Assembly: GCA_029939535.1 (NCBI GenBank)
Contig: JAOZST010000107.1
Location: 1 to 12,399, forward strand
Length of the DNA: 12,399 nt
Direction: 5' to 3'
Source of the DNA: NBML01 sp029939535
GTDB lineage: Bacteria; Desulfobacterota; Desulfobacteria; Desulfobacterales; Desulfobacteraceae
Shown here: piece after piece, positions 5,984 to 12,399 of the stretch
Position numbering within the stretch: position 1 is the first letter of the stretch
Layout: every line of letters begins with the position of its first letter
The notes under the pieces: model-generated
The model's database searches: none
What the model saw: the letters and a program-made list of their open reading frames with translations, nothing else
What the model was told of the DNA's origin: nothing
Translations under genes and position numbers: made by a program

Positions 5984-7480
5984 ATGGACAATTATCCAGC
6001 ACTAATAGTTATCGCCCCTTTGCTGGGCGCTTTTTTTGCGGGGCTTGCAGCATGGATTGAAAAACGTCTGTCTTACCCCATTGCCCTTGCAGCACTTGGT
6101 CTTTCATTGTTTTCAGCTGTCAATGTTCTGATGCAGGTGATTGCCTCGGGCACAATTCAATATCGCATGGCCGGGTGGGCGCCACCCATGGGCATTGAGT
6201 ATCGAATTGATCTTTTAAATGCCATGGTCCTGGTTCTGGTTTCAGGCATTGCATTTCTCAACCTCATTGCCAGCTATAAAAGTGTTATCCAGGAAACCAC
6301 GGACAGGGCAGAATCCTTTTACGTGATCTACCTTTTGTTTTGTGTGGGTCTTTTGGGTGTGGTTGCAACCGGTGATCTTTTCAATCTATACGTTCTCATA
6401 GAAATCACCTCTTTGACCAGTTATACCTTGATTGCCCTGGGTGACAGGGACCGCGGCCCTCTGGCAGCCTTGAATTATATTTTTATCGGTGTCATTGGCG
6501 CCTCTTTTTATCTGCTTGGAGTTGGGTATCTATATATTAAAACCGGCTCGCTGAATATGATGGATGTGGCCAATATCCTGTCAGGTATTCAGGGTTCCAC
6601 CACAGTATTGGTGGCTTTTTTCCTTTGTATTATTGGAGTCTGGATTAAGATGGCTTTGTTCCCCCTCCATGTATGGCTGCCAAATGGATACACCTATGCA
6701 CCGGTTGCATTTTCCAGGGTGGTTGCCCCTTTGATGACCAAGGTAATGGTTTATGTGATGATCCGTTTGATGATTTCTGTTTTCGGATATGACTATATAT
6801 TTACCGAACTCAATCTGGGCCAGGCTGTGGTGTGGCTTGGAACCATTGCTGTGCTGGCCGGGAGTATCATGGCATTGTCCCAGAAAAATCTTAAAAAAAT
6901 GCTCACCTATATTATTGTTGCTGAGATAGGCTATATGGTGGGCGGTGCCTGGCTTGCCAATGAACTTGGAATGACCGGGGCCATCCTGCATATTGTAAAT
7001 GATGCCCTGATGACTTTTGCTTTGTTTCTGGCTGTGGGTAATATTGCCTATAAAATAAAATCCACGGACCTGGCAAATTTAAAGGGATTGTTTGGCAGGA
7101 TGCCATGGACCATGGCAGGCTTTGTTCTGGCTGCTTTCAGTATCATCGGAGTGCCTCCGACCTGCGGTTTTTTCAGTAAATGGTATCTGGTTCTGGGAGC
7201 CTTTGAAGCAGGTGCCTATCATTTTGCTGCAGCTCTCATTTTTTCAAGTCTTATATGTGCTGTTTTATTTTTTAAAGTTTTTGAAATATGTTTTTTTGAA
7301 TCCAGGTCCAACGGCCATGGAGATGCCCATGGCCATGGAGATTCTCATTCCACTGTGATAGTTGAGGAAGCACCCATATCAATGCTGGTGGTATCCGGCC
7401 TTGTCAGTATTTCCCTGATAGTTGCAGGCTTGTATTCAGGAACCATTGTAAATACGATCATCCTTCCCTTTTTACGGTGA
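5984..7480 (+). CDS. mrpD: Na+/H+ antiporter subunit MrpD/MnhD
   Basis: A 498-residue polytopic protein of the proton-conducting transporter family (PF00361), with about 14 hydrophobic segments. Residues expected on the proton path are present: Glu140 in 'LYVLIEITSLTSYTL', Lys222 in 'WIKMALFPLHVWLPN', Lys253 in 'LMTKVMVYV' and Lys399 in 'GFFSKWYLVLG'. His336 ('ILHIVNDALMTFALF') is kept, but the lysine found in many relatives just after it is Thr344. A His-rich loop, 'GHGDAHGHGDSHS' (444-456), lies between the last two helices. Start ATG 5984 is only 3 nt after mrpC. With MrpC next to it, this is the MrpD position (MbhH in hydrogenase operons). Confidence 0.94.
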   Translation: MDNYPALIVIAPLLGAFFAGLAAWIEKRLSYPIALAALGLSLFSAVNVLMQVIASGTIQYRMAGWAPPMGIEYRIDLLNAMVLVLVSGIAFLNLIASYKSVIQETTDRAESFYVIYLLFCVGLLGVVATGDLFNLYVLIEITSLTSYTLIALGDRDRGPLAALNYIFIGVIGASFYLLGVGYLYIKTGSLNMMDVANILSGIQGSTTVLVAFFLCIIGVWIKMALFPLHVWLPNGYTYAPVAFSRVVAPLMTKVMVYVMIRLMISVFGYDYIFTELNLGQAVVWLGTIAVLAGSIMALSQKNLKKMLTYIIVAEIGYMVGGAWLANELGMTGAILHIVNDALMTFALFLAVGNIAYKIKSTDLANLKGLFGRMPWTMAGFVLAAFSIIGVPPTCGFFSKWYLVLGAFEAGAYHFAAALIFSSLICAVLFFKVFEICFFESRSNGHGDAHGHGDSHSTVIVEEAPISMLVVSGLVSISLIVAGLYSGTIVNTIILPFLR

Positions 7481-7517
7481 AGATGAAAAAGATTATATTA
7501 AAAAGGTAGCCCTATAA

Positions 7518-8990
7518 ATGGTAACCATGATCTCAATTAAACCTCTTTTGGCAGTTTTAGTTCCCCTGTTTGTTATTCCAGTGCTGGTCTCTTCTTCAAG
7601 CAAACCCAATGTAAGAGAATCCTGGATTTTTGTTTCAGGGACCATTGTACTGGCTCTTGTCCTTTCCATGCTCCCTGCAGTACTTGCAGGAAAGCAGCTT
7701 GTTCTGACCCTGTTTGAAATTGCCCCGGGTGCAGCACTTGCATTCAGGGTGGATGGGCTGGGGATGCTTTTTGCCCTTGTGGCTTCCAGCCTTTATATTG
7801 TTACATCCATTTATTCCATCGGGTATATGAGAGGGCTTAATGAACATGGCCAGACCAGGTTTGTGTCCTTTTTTGCCCTGGCAATATCAGCAACAATCGG
7901 TGCTGCTTTTTCTGCCAATCTACTGACGCTTTACCTTTTTTATGAAATTCTGTCCCTGGCCACCTATCCCCTGGTTGCCCATCATCAGGATGAGACCTCA
8001 AGGATTTCAGGTAGAAGATATCTGACCTTTATTCTGGGAACATCCATTGGGCTTGTTCTGCCTGCCATGATTTATTGCTACCATGTGACAGGAACCCTGG
8101 AATTTTCAACTGCAGGTATTTTTTCAGGTCAATTGTCCAAACCCCAGGCCACTGTTCTCCTGCTCATGTTTGTGTTTGGGTTTGCCAAAGCAGGTATCAT
8201 GCCCTTTCATACCTGGCTTCCGGCTGCCATGGTCGCCCCCACACCAGTGAGTGCTCTTCTCCATGCAGTGGCCGTTGTAAAGGTTGGTGTGTTTTCCATT
8301 GTCAGGGTGATGACTGGAATTTTCGGTGTTGATCTGCTGGCAGACTTTAACCTGGGTGTTGTGGTCATGAGTATTGCCTCGGTCACTATTCTTTTGGGGT
8401 CCTGCATTGCACTTTCCCAGGATGAACTTAAGAGGCGGCTGGCCTATTCAACCATCAGTCAATTGTCATATATTATTTTTGGTGTGGCTTTGCTTTCCCC
8501 CCAGGGTCTTCTGGGTGGTGTCATTCACATTGTCATGCATGCCTTTGGCAAGATAACCCTGTTTTTCTGTGCCGGTGCCATTTATGTGGCAACCGGTAAA
8601 AAATATATCAGTCAGATGACAGGGCTGGGCAAGAAAATGCCCTTTACATTTACGGCTTTTTTCATTGGTGCCCTGGGGGTTATAGGGCTTCCTCCTGCTG
8701 GTGGGTTTTACAGTAAATGGAATTTAATTTTAGGAACCCTTGAGGCCCAGCAGACTATTTTCATGGTTGTTTTGCTGGTGTCATCATTTCTCAATGCCTT
8801 TTATTTTTTACCCATTGTGTATAAAGCTTTTTTTGGAAAGAGTGAAGAAGAGGATGGCTCTCCCGTGAAAATTCAGGAAGCAAATTTATGCCTGGTCATC
8901 CCTTTGATTATTTCAGCAATCATTTCAATTGTTTTATTCTTTTATCCAACGGTTTTTATAAACCTGATCAAAGTCGGTTTGAATATTTAA
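7518..8990 (+). CDS. Second MrpD/NuoM-like antiporter subunit
   Basis: A 490-residue PF00361 membrane protein with about 14 helices and a full set of expected ion-path residues: Glu143 ('LYLFYEILSLATYPLV'), Lys224 ('FGFAKAGIMPFHTWLP'), Lys255 ('LLHAVAVVKVGVFSI'), His337 and His341, Lys345 ('HAFGKITLFF') and Lys400 ('GFYSKWNLILG'). It is closer to active NuoM/MrpD-like pumps than the preceding subunit by this measure. The ATG at 7518 has AAGGT upstream at about 7503-7507; ATG 7527 is a less well-placed alternative. It follows mrpD by 37 nt. As no MrpA is seen, this or the third PF00361 protein may fill that role (inferred). Confidence 0.92.
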   Translation: MVTMISIKPLLAVLVPLFVIPVLVSSSSKPNVRESWIFVSGTIVLALVLSMLPAVLAGKQLVLTLFEIAPGAALAFRVDGLGMLFALVASSLYIVTSIYSIGYMRGLNEHGQTRFVSFFALAISATIGAAFSANLLTLYLFYEILSLATYPLVAHHQDETSRISGRRYLTFILGTSIGLVLPAMIYCYHVTGTLEFSTAGIFSGQLSKPQATVLLLMFVFGFAKAGIMPFHTWLPAAMVAPTPVSALLHAVAVVKVGVFSIVRVMTGIFGVDLLADFNLGVVVMSIASVTILLGSCIALSQDELKRRLAYSTISQLSYIIFGVALLSPQGLLGGVIHIVMHAFGKITLFFCAGAIYVATGKKYISQMTGLGKKMPFTFTAFFIGALGVIGLPPAGGFYSKWNLILGTLEAQQTIFMVVLLVSSFLNAFYFLPIVYKAFFGKSEEEDGSPVKIQEANLCLVIPLIISAIISIVLFFYPTVFINLIKVGLNI

Positions 8991-9024
8991 TGGAATAGAG
9001 GAATAAAACCAAGGAATTAATGAA

Positions 9025-9165
9025 ATGGGAATAAAAAAAAAAAAATTCAATGGTGAAGAATTTGAAACCCTGGACCATGACGAGGTCCCTGGATTCAGGA
9101 CTGCATTTCACATTATTATAAGTGTGGCAGTGGTTTATTTTATTTATATTTTTTCACATGTGTGA
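9025..9165 (+). CDS. 46-residue single-span membrane protein, unknown function
   Basis: A short gene in the gap between two antiporter genes. The start ATG has AAGGAA at 9011-9016, 8 nt upstream. The product has a basic N-terminus ('GIKKKKFNGEEF'), an acidic stretch ('ETLDHDEVPG'), and one hydrophobic helix at about 28-44, ending 'FSHV'. The well-formed ribosome site, the complementary charge pattern and the location within the operon support a real protein, perhaps a small accessory subunit of the antiporter. The codons for Lys4-Lys7 lie in a run of 13 adenines (9033-9045). I do not recognise a named family. Confidence 0.72.
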   Translation: MGIKKKKFNGEEFETLDHDEVPGFRTAFHIIISVAVVYFIYIFSHV

Positions 9166-9209
9166 TAGCCAACTTCCTGGTTAAACATTCAAGGAGTTAA
9201 GGAAGAGGA

Positions 9210-9455
9210 ATGAAAAAAGAATTAACCATTTTTGATAACCCTAAAAATGTTAAGCGGCTTCGATACGGATTTTTTGTGGCTCTGGTATTGATCCTTATTG
9301 CAGAAAGTTTTGTTGAAATGCATGGTGAATTTTCTGTGGAACATTTTTATGGTTTTTATGCCGTATATGGATTTATCTCCTATGTCCTTTTAATATTTGT
9401 TGCCAAACTCTTACGAAAAATTATCATGCGCAAAGAGGATTATTATGATGAATAG
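9210..9455 (+). CDS. 81-residue two-helix membrane protein, unknown function
   Basis: A small basic membrane protein with hydrophobic segments at about 19-34 and 47-68, joined by a short loop containing 'EMHGEFSVEHFYGFYAVYGF'. The C-terminus is charged ('RKIIMRKEDYYDE'). I recall similar 'GFYAVYGF...REDYYD' small proteins beside NuoM/MrpD-like genes, but no formal family name. AAGG at 9199-9202 lies about 7 nt before the ATG. The 3' end overlaps the start of the third PF00361 gene, a sign of translational coupling and joint assembly. It may be an accessory subunit or assembly factor for that protein (inferred). Confidence 0.8.
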   Translation: MKKELTIFDNPKNVKRLRYGFFVALVLILIAESFVEMHGEFSVEHFYGFYAVYGFISYVLLIFVAKLLRKIIMRKEDYYDE

Positions 9456-11217
9456 CATTCTGCCCCCTGCACTTATATTTATACTAGGTGCAGTTTTGAT
9501 ACCTTTTTTAAGGGGTAAGGCAAAAGCCATTTATATGCTGGCCTTACCCGTAGTTGTATTTATCATATTATTGAACCTTTCCCTGGGCAACACATGGATT
9601 GTTGATTTCTGGGGCTATGAACTTATAATGGGAAGAGTAGATAAGCTTTCCCTGATTTTTGCCTATATATTTACAATCATGGCGTTTTTAGGGATTTTAT
9701 TTGCCTTGCAGGTAAAAGATAATCTCCAGCACGTGTCAGGAATTATTTATGCCGGTTCAACCCTGGGCGTGGTCCTGGCAGGAGATTTTTTATCCCTTTA
9801 CCTTTTTTGGGAAATTATGGCAGTCAGTTCTACCTTCCTGATTCTTGCTTCCAGAACAAAAGCCTCACGGGAAGCTGGTTTCAGGTATATCCTGGTCCAT
9901 TTGATCGGCGGGCTTTTTCTCTTGGCAGGAATTGTCCTCTATGTCCAGAAAACAGGAACCATTGCCTTTGATTATATCGGACTTTCCGGCCTTGATTCCT
10001 ATCTAATTTTTATTGGTATTGCTTTAAATGCAGCGGCTATCCCTTTTCATGCATGGCTGCCCGATGCATATCCCATGGGAACTCCAACAAGTACTGTTTT
10101 TTTAAGTGCATTTACCACAAAATCCGCGGTTTATTTATTGATCAGAACTTTTCCAGGGGCTGATATTTTATTGGTCATGGGCGGATTAATGGTGTCTGTT
10201 CCCATATTTTATGCGGTTCTTGAAAATGATATTAGAAGGGTGTTGTCTTATAGTCTGATGAATCAGGTGGGATTTATGCTGGTGGGTATTGGTATTGGAA
10301 GCGAACTTGCTTTAAATGGTGCAGTTGCCCATGCATTCTGTCATATTATTTATAAAGCGCTTCTTTTTATGGCTGCGGGTTCTGTCCTTCAAATGACAGG
10401 GAAAATAAAGTGTACCGAGATTGGCGGGCTTTATAAAACAATGCCCTTGACCTGTTTGTTCTGCATGGTAGGGGCTGCATCCATATCAGCATTCCCCTTA
10501 TTTTCCGGGTTTGTTTCCAAATCCATGATTATCAGTGCATCTGCCCATGAAAAAATATTTCTGATCTGGATGGTGCTTCAGTTTGCATCTACTGGTGTGG
10601 TTGATCACGCCGGGATAAAGGTACCGTTTTTTACTTTTTTTGGTCATGACGCAGGTATCCGTGCCAAAGAACCTCCTTTAAACATGCTGGTTGCCATGGG
10701 AATTGCCGCAGGGCTTTGTGTGGGTCTGGGAGTATTCTATCAGCCATTGTACAATATGCTGCCATTTCCAGTTCATTTTGAACCTTATACGGGCTCCCAT
10801 GTAGTCGGGCAATTACAACTGCTCTTGTTTGGAGCTCTGGCATTTACGCTTTTAATCCTCTCTGGTTATTATGTGCCGGAGGTTAGGAGCAAAAATCTTG
10901 ATGCTGACTGGACTTATAGAAAATTTGGACGGTTTTGCTATGGAATTCTTGACAGGGGATTGAATTCTTTAAACAGGATATCTGAAGGTTTGTTAATGGG
11001 AGCTGTTAAAGGCCTTGTTTCCTTTTTTAAAAGTGCTGCAGTAAAAATTGCCCTTTTTGTTTCCGTAAATATCTGGCTGCTCCTGGGCTACAGGGATAAA
11101 CGTCTGGAAATAAAGAAAAACAGGCTTTATAACGATATTATTCAAGGAACTCTGCCCATTGGAATTGGAGCTGCTGTTGCAATTTCCTTTATTCTCCTGG
11201 TTTTTATTTTAACCTAA
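9445..11217 (+). CDS. Third NuoM/MrpD-like antiporter subunit, long form
   Basis: A 590-residue PF00361 protein, about 100 residues longer than the two preceding paralogues. Conserved are Glu123 ('LYLFWEIMAVSSTFLIL'), Lys226 ('FTTKSAVYLLIR'), His296 and His300, Lys304 ('HIIYKALLFM') and Lys359 ('GFVSKSMII'). The lysine usual in 'K-A-x-x-P-x-H-x-W-L' is Asn195 ('ALNAAAIPFHAWLPDAYP'); I recall Asn here in relatives annotated as antiporter subunit D. The C-terminal part (about 480-590) carries an amphipathic stretch and further helices (about 538-553 and 571-590), loosely like the lateral-helix end of NuoL. The start is taken as ATG 9445; ATG 9448 directly after it is equally possible (GAGGA at 9435-9439). 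It overlaps the upstream 81-residue gene. Confidence 0.9.
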   Translation: MMNSILPPALIFILGAVLIPFLRGKAKAIYMLALPVVVFIILLNLSLGNTWIVDFWGYELIMGRVDKLSLIFAYIFTIMAFLGILFALQVKDNLQHVSGIIYAGSTLGVVLAGDFLSLYLFWEIMAVSSTFLILASRTKASREAGFRYILVHLIGGLFLLAGIVLYVQKTGTIAFDYIGLSGLDSYLIFIGIALNAAAIPFHAWLPDAYPMGTPTSTVFLSAFTTKSAVYLLIRTFPGADILLVMGGLMVSVPIFYAVLENDIRRVLSYSLMNQVGFMLVGIGIGSELALNGAVAHAFCHIIYKALLFMAAGSVLQMTGKIKCTEIGGLYKTMPLTCLFCMVGAASISAFPLFSGFVSKSMIISASAHEKIFLIWMVLQFASTGVVDHAGIKVPFFTFFGHDAGIRAKEPPLNMLVAMGIAAGLCVGLGVFYQPLYNMLPFPVHFEPYTGSHVVGQLQLLLFGALAFTLLILSGYYVPEVRSKNLDADWTYRKFGRFCYGILDRGLNSLNRISEGLLMGAVKGLVSFFKSAAVKIALFVSVNIWLLLGYRDKRLEIKKNRLYNDIIQGTLPIGIGAAVAISFILLVFILT

Positions 11218-11225
11218 ATTTAGGT
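11212..11225 (+). repeat. 14-nt perfect palindrome over the stop of the third antiporter gene
   Basis: ACCTAAATTTAGGT is its own reverse complement and includes the TAA stop at 11215-11217, just ahead of the first cNMP-fold gene. It could be an operator or a weak hairpin, but in AT-rich DNA of this length one such palindrome is expected by chance. Confidence 0.3.
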
Positions 11226-11239
11226 ATTAGGATTCGAAC

Positions 11240-11746
11240 ATGGTAAAAATAGAAGATTTAAAAAGGATCAATATGCTCAGAGCAGTGCCGGAGCATCTGC
11301 TGGAGATCATTGGTCAGGAAGCCCATTTGAGTATTTTTGGAACAAATACACAATTGTTTGCAGTGGGACAAAGGGTTGATATATATTATATGCTGATCAT
11401 GGGACAGGTGGCTTTGAAAGTTGCCTTAAACCCTGATGTGGACGTTATACTGGACAACCTTCAATCAGGAAGCTCTTTTGGGTCCTCGGCTCTTCTGGAA
11501 GGTTCCAGGGCATCTTATACTGCTGTGTGCCAGGAACCCTGTGAGGTTATTACCCTTTATGGACCGAGAATGATTGAAGTGTTTGAAACCAATGAGGAAC
11601 TTGGGTATCACATGATGGCAGGAATGGCCGGACAATATAAGAGAACCATTGACACCCGGGCCCAGATGATCATTAATACCCTGGCCAGTCATCCTGAACT
11701 GAAACAGAGTATTGATGATATAGAAACTCTCACTCCAGCTTATTAA
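11240..11746 (+). CDS. Cyclic nucleotide-binding-domain protein, no output domain
   Basis: A 168-residue soluble protein with a cNMP-binding beta-roll (PF00027-like, about 10-115) and a C-terminal helical stretch (about 118-150), but no helix-turn-helix. It is shorter than CRP/FNR regulators (usually 200 or more) and is unlikely to bind DNA by the usual route. In the phosphate-binding cassette 'GSSFGSSALLEGSRASYTA' (77-95) the Arg90 that contacts the cyclic phosphate is kept, but the Glu expected after 'FG' is Ser82, so nucleotide binding is uncertain. AGGA at 11229-11232 supports the ATG. It follows the antiporter operon by 22 nt and may sense a ligand or bind a complex subunit (inferred). 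Confidence 0.87.
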   Translation: MVKIEDLKRINMLRAVPEHLLEIIGQEAHLSIFGTNTQLFAVGQRVDIYYMLIMGQVALKVALNPDVDVILDNLQSGSSFGSSALLEGSRASYTAVCQEPCEVITLYGPRMIEVFETNEELGYHMMAGMAGQYKRTIDTRAQMIINTLASHPELKQSIDDIETLTPAY

Positions 11747-11776
11747 ATAAAAAATTATTGCAAGGTTAAAAATAAA

Positions 11777-12244
11777 ATGATTGAAATTGAGGCCCTAAAA
11801 AAAATTCATTTTTTAAAAGAATTGCCCGGGGATATCCTGGAAAAGATTGGCTCTGTTGCTCAATTGGAAACCGTTGATAAAGAATCAGTTCTGGTCAAGC
11901 AGGATCAGACACTGGATACGGTTTATATGCTTGCCTTTGGTAAAATTTTTTTAAATTGCAGAGCGTCTTCTGGTAAGGCATTGACTCTGGACGAATTATC
12001 TCCGGGCCAGAGCTTTGGCGTATCAGCATTTATAGGGGAGTCCTTGTCCAATTTTACTGCAATATGTGCAGAAAAATCTAGTATAATAACATTGCCTGCC
12101 AATCAGATGATCCAATTGTGTGAAAAGGATTATAAACTGGGCTATACATTTATGCAGCAGGTAGTTCAGACATTTAAATCACGGATGGACAAACATACCC
12201 GGCAATTTATTCACTCTCTGGCTACACATCCGGACATGGTATAG
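11777..12244 (+). CDS. Second cyclic nucleotide-binding-domain-like protein, degenerate cassette
   Basis: A 155-residue paralogue of the preceding protein. The two align without gaps from residue 1 through the cassette (both have 'SFG' at 79-81) and both end near a 'LA(S/T)HP' motif. Its cassette 'GQSFGVSAFIGESLSNFTA' has Val82 in place of the Glu and Leu90 in place of the Arg, so both main cyclic-nucleotide contacts are lost. It probably does not bind cAMP or cGMP in the usual way. No DNA-binding domain is present. AAGGTT at 11762-11767 precedes the ATG by 9 nt. The tandem pair likely arose by duplication and may form a heterodimer. Confidence 0.85.
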   Translation: MIEIEALKKIHFLKELPGDILEKIGSVAQLETVDKESVLVKQDQTLDTVYMLAFGKIFLNCRASSGKALTLDELSPGQSFGVSAFIGESLSNFTAICAEKSSIITLPANQMIQLCEKDYKLGYTFMQQVVQTFKSRMDKHTRQFIHSLATHPDMV

Positions 12245-12268
12245 CAGCGGGAATAGATAGAGCCGCTG
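12245..12268 (+). repeat. Inverted repeat just after the last gene
   Basis: CAGCGG (12245-12250) and CCGCTG (12263-12268) are perfect reverse complements with a 12-nt loop. They begin directly after the stop codon of the second cNMP-fold gene and could form a small RNA hairpin at the operon end. Confidence 0.4.
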
Positions 12269-12322
12269 GATCAGTGAGAGCAGCAAGAAAGGATAGGGCC
12301 TTTCTTTGGATCAGCGAGAACA
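12267..12322 (+). repeat. Near-identical 16-nt direct repeat flanking a hairpin
   Basis: The 16-nt units at 12267-12282 and 12307-12322 (consensus TGGATCAGYGAGARCA) match at 14 of 16 positions; both differences are transitions. They sit on either side of the hairpin at 12285-12306 and start 40 nt apart. They could be binding sites, part of an intergenic repeat, or chance. Confidence 0.5.
12285..12306 (+). terminator. Hairpin, possible transcription terminator of the operon
   Basis: AAGAAAGG (12285-12292), a 6-nt loop, and CCTTTCTT (12299-12306) give a perfect 8-bp stem 40 nt after the last stop. The stem is AT-rich and no long T-run follows, so it is a weak intrinsic terminator at best. The remaining bases to the window end hold no gene I can support. 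Confidence 0.4.
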
Positions 12323-12399
12323 TCTCTAAAATAATTTCTATAAAAACAGACGCTTGTGTGGGGAGATAACAACATTCCGCATTCCATACAAAAGTCTTT

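Noticed and set aside
6581..6991. Minus-strand open frame of 136 codons opposite mrpD
   Set aside because: Antisense shadow of a strongly supported membrane protein; polar, repetitive composition with no domain.
7483..7509. Short ATG frame between the first two PF00361 genes
   Set aside because: Eight codons only, no ribosome site and no distinctive composition.
3327..8990. Membrane-bound hydrogenase or complex I operon
   Set aside because: Subunit order resembles Mbh, but no NiFe hydrogenase-like, NuoH-like or iron-sulfur subunit is present in the window.
12269..12399. Minus-strand open frame from the right edge with a 'CMECG' pair of cysteines
   Set aside because: Only about 43 codons, a second minus-strand frame is equally open, and it runs through the hairpin and direct repeats; it could be a gene end but cannot be supported here.

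Overview
The window comes from an AT-leaning bacterial chromosome. All recognisable genes lie on the + strand and form one continuous locus: a phospho-signalling and stress cassette, then a multisubunit cation/proton antiporter operon of the Mrp/Mnh type, then two small cyclic-nucleotide-binding-like proteins. The protein style suggests a Gram-negative, probably anaerobic Desulfobacterota relative (Desulfobacterales-like). Pointers are the 'VGQTVSGLAHYVKN' kinase H-box, tandem-USP proteins next to stand-alone receivers, and the long NuoM-like subunit. This placement is from memory of such proteins, not from a search.

Layout. (1) 1-3272, signalling: the 3' part of a hybrid sensor kinase (receiver end, coiled coil, PAS, HisKA-like, HATPase), a stand-alone receiver, a tandem universal stress protein and a second stand-alone receiver. 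A plausible sigma70-like promoter lies in the 142-nt gap before the second receiver. (2) 3327-5980, the tightly coupled small-subunit block: MrpE, MrpF, MrpG, an MbhD-like protein, an MbhE-MrpB fusion and MrpC. (3) 5984-8990, two antiporter-like (PF00361) proteins, MrpD and a second MrpD/NuoM-like subunit. (4) 9025-9455, two small membrane proteins of unknown function. (5) 9445-11217, a third, longer PF00361 protein. (6) 11240-12244, a tandem pair of colinear cNMP-binding-domain proteins with degraded phosphate-binding cassettes. (7) 12245-12399, no confident gene; two hairpins and a near-identical 16-nt direct repeat.

How it fits together. The gene order E-F-G-MbhD-MbhE/B-C-D matches the ion-translocating half of archaeal Mbh-type complexes rather than classical Mrp, in which MbhD/MbhE sequences are the C-terminal end of a large MrpA. 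No full MrpA and no hydrogenase or redox subunit is seen here. The extra PF00361 proteins at 7518 and 9445 may take the place of the MrpA antiporter domain. The likely overall role is Na+(or K+)/H+ exchange across the inner membrane, with the upstream phosphorelay and USP, and the downstream cNMP-fold proteins, as candidate regulators. The regulatory link is inferred from neighbourhood only.
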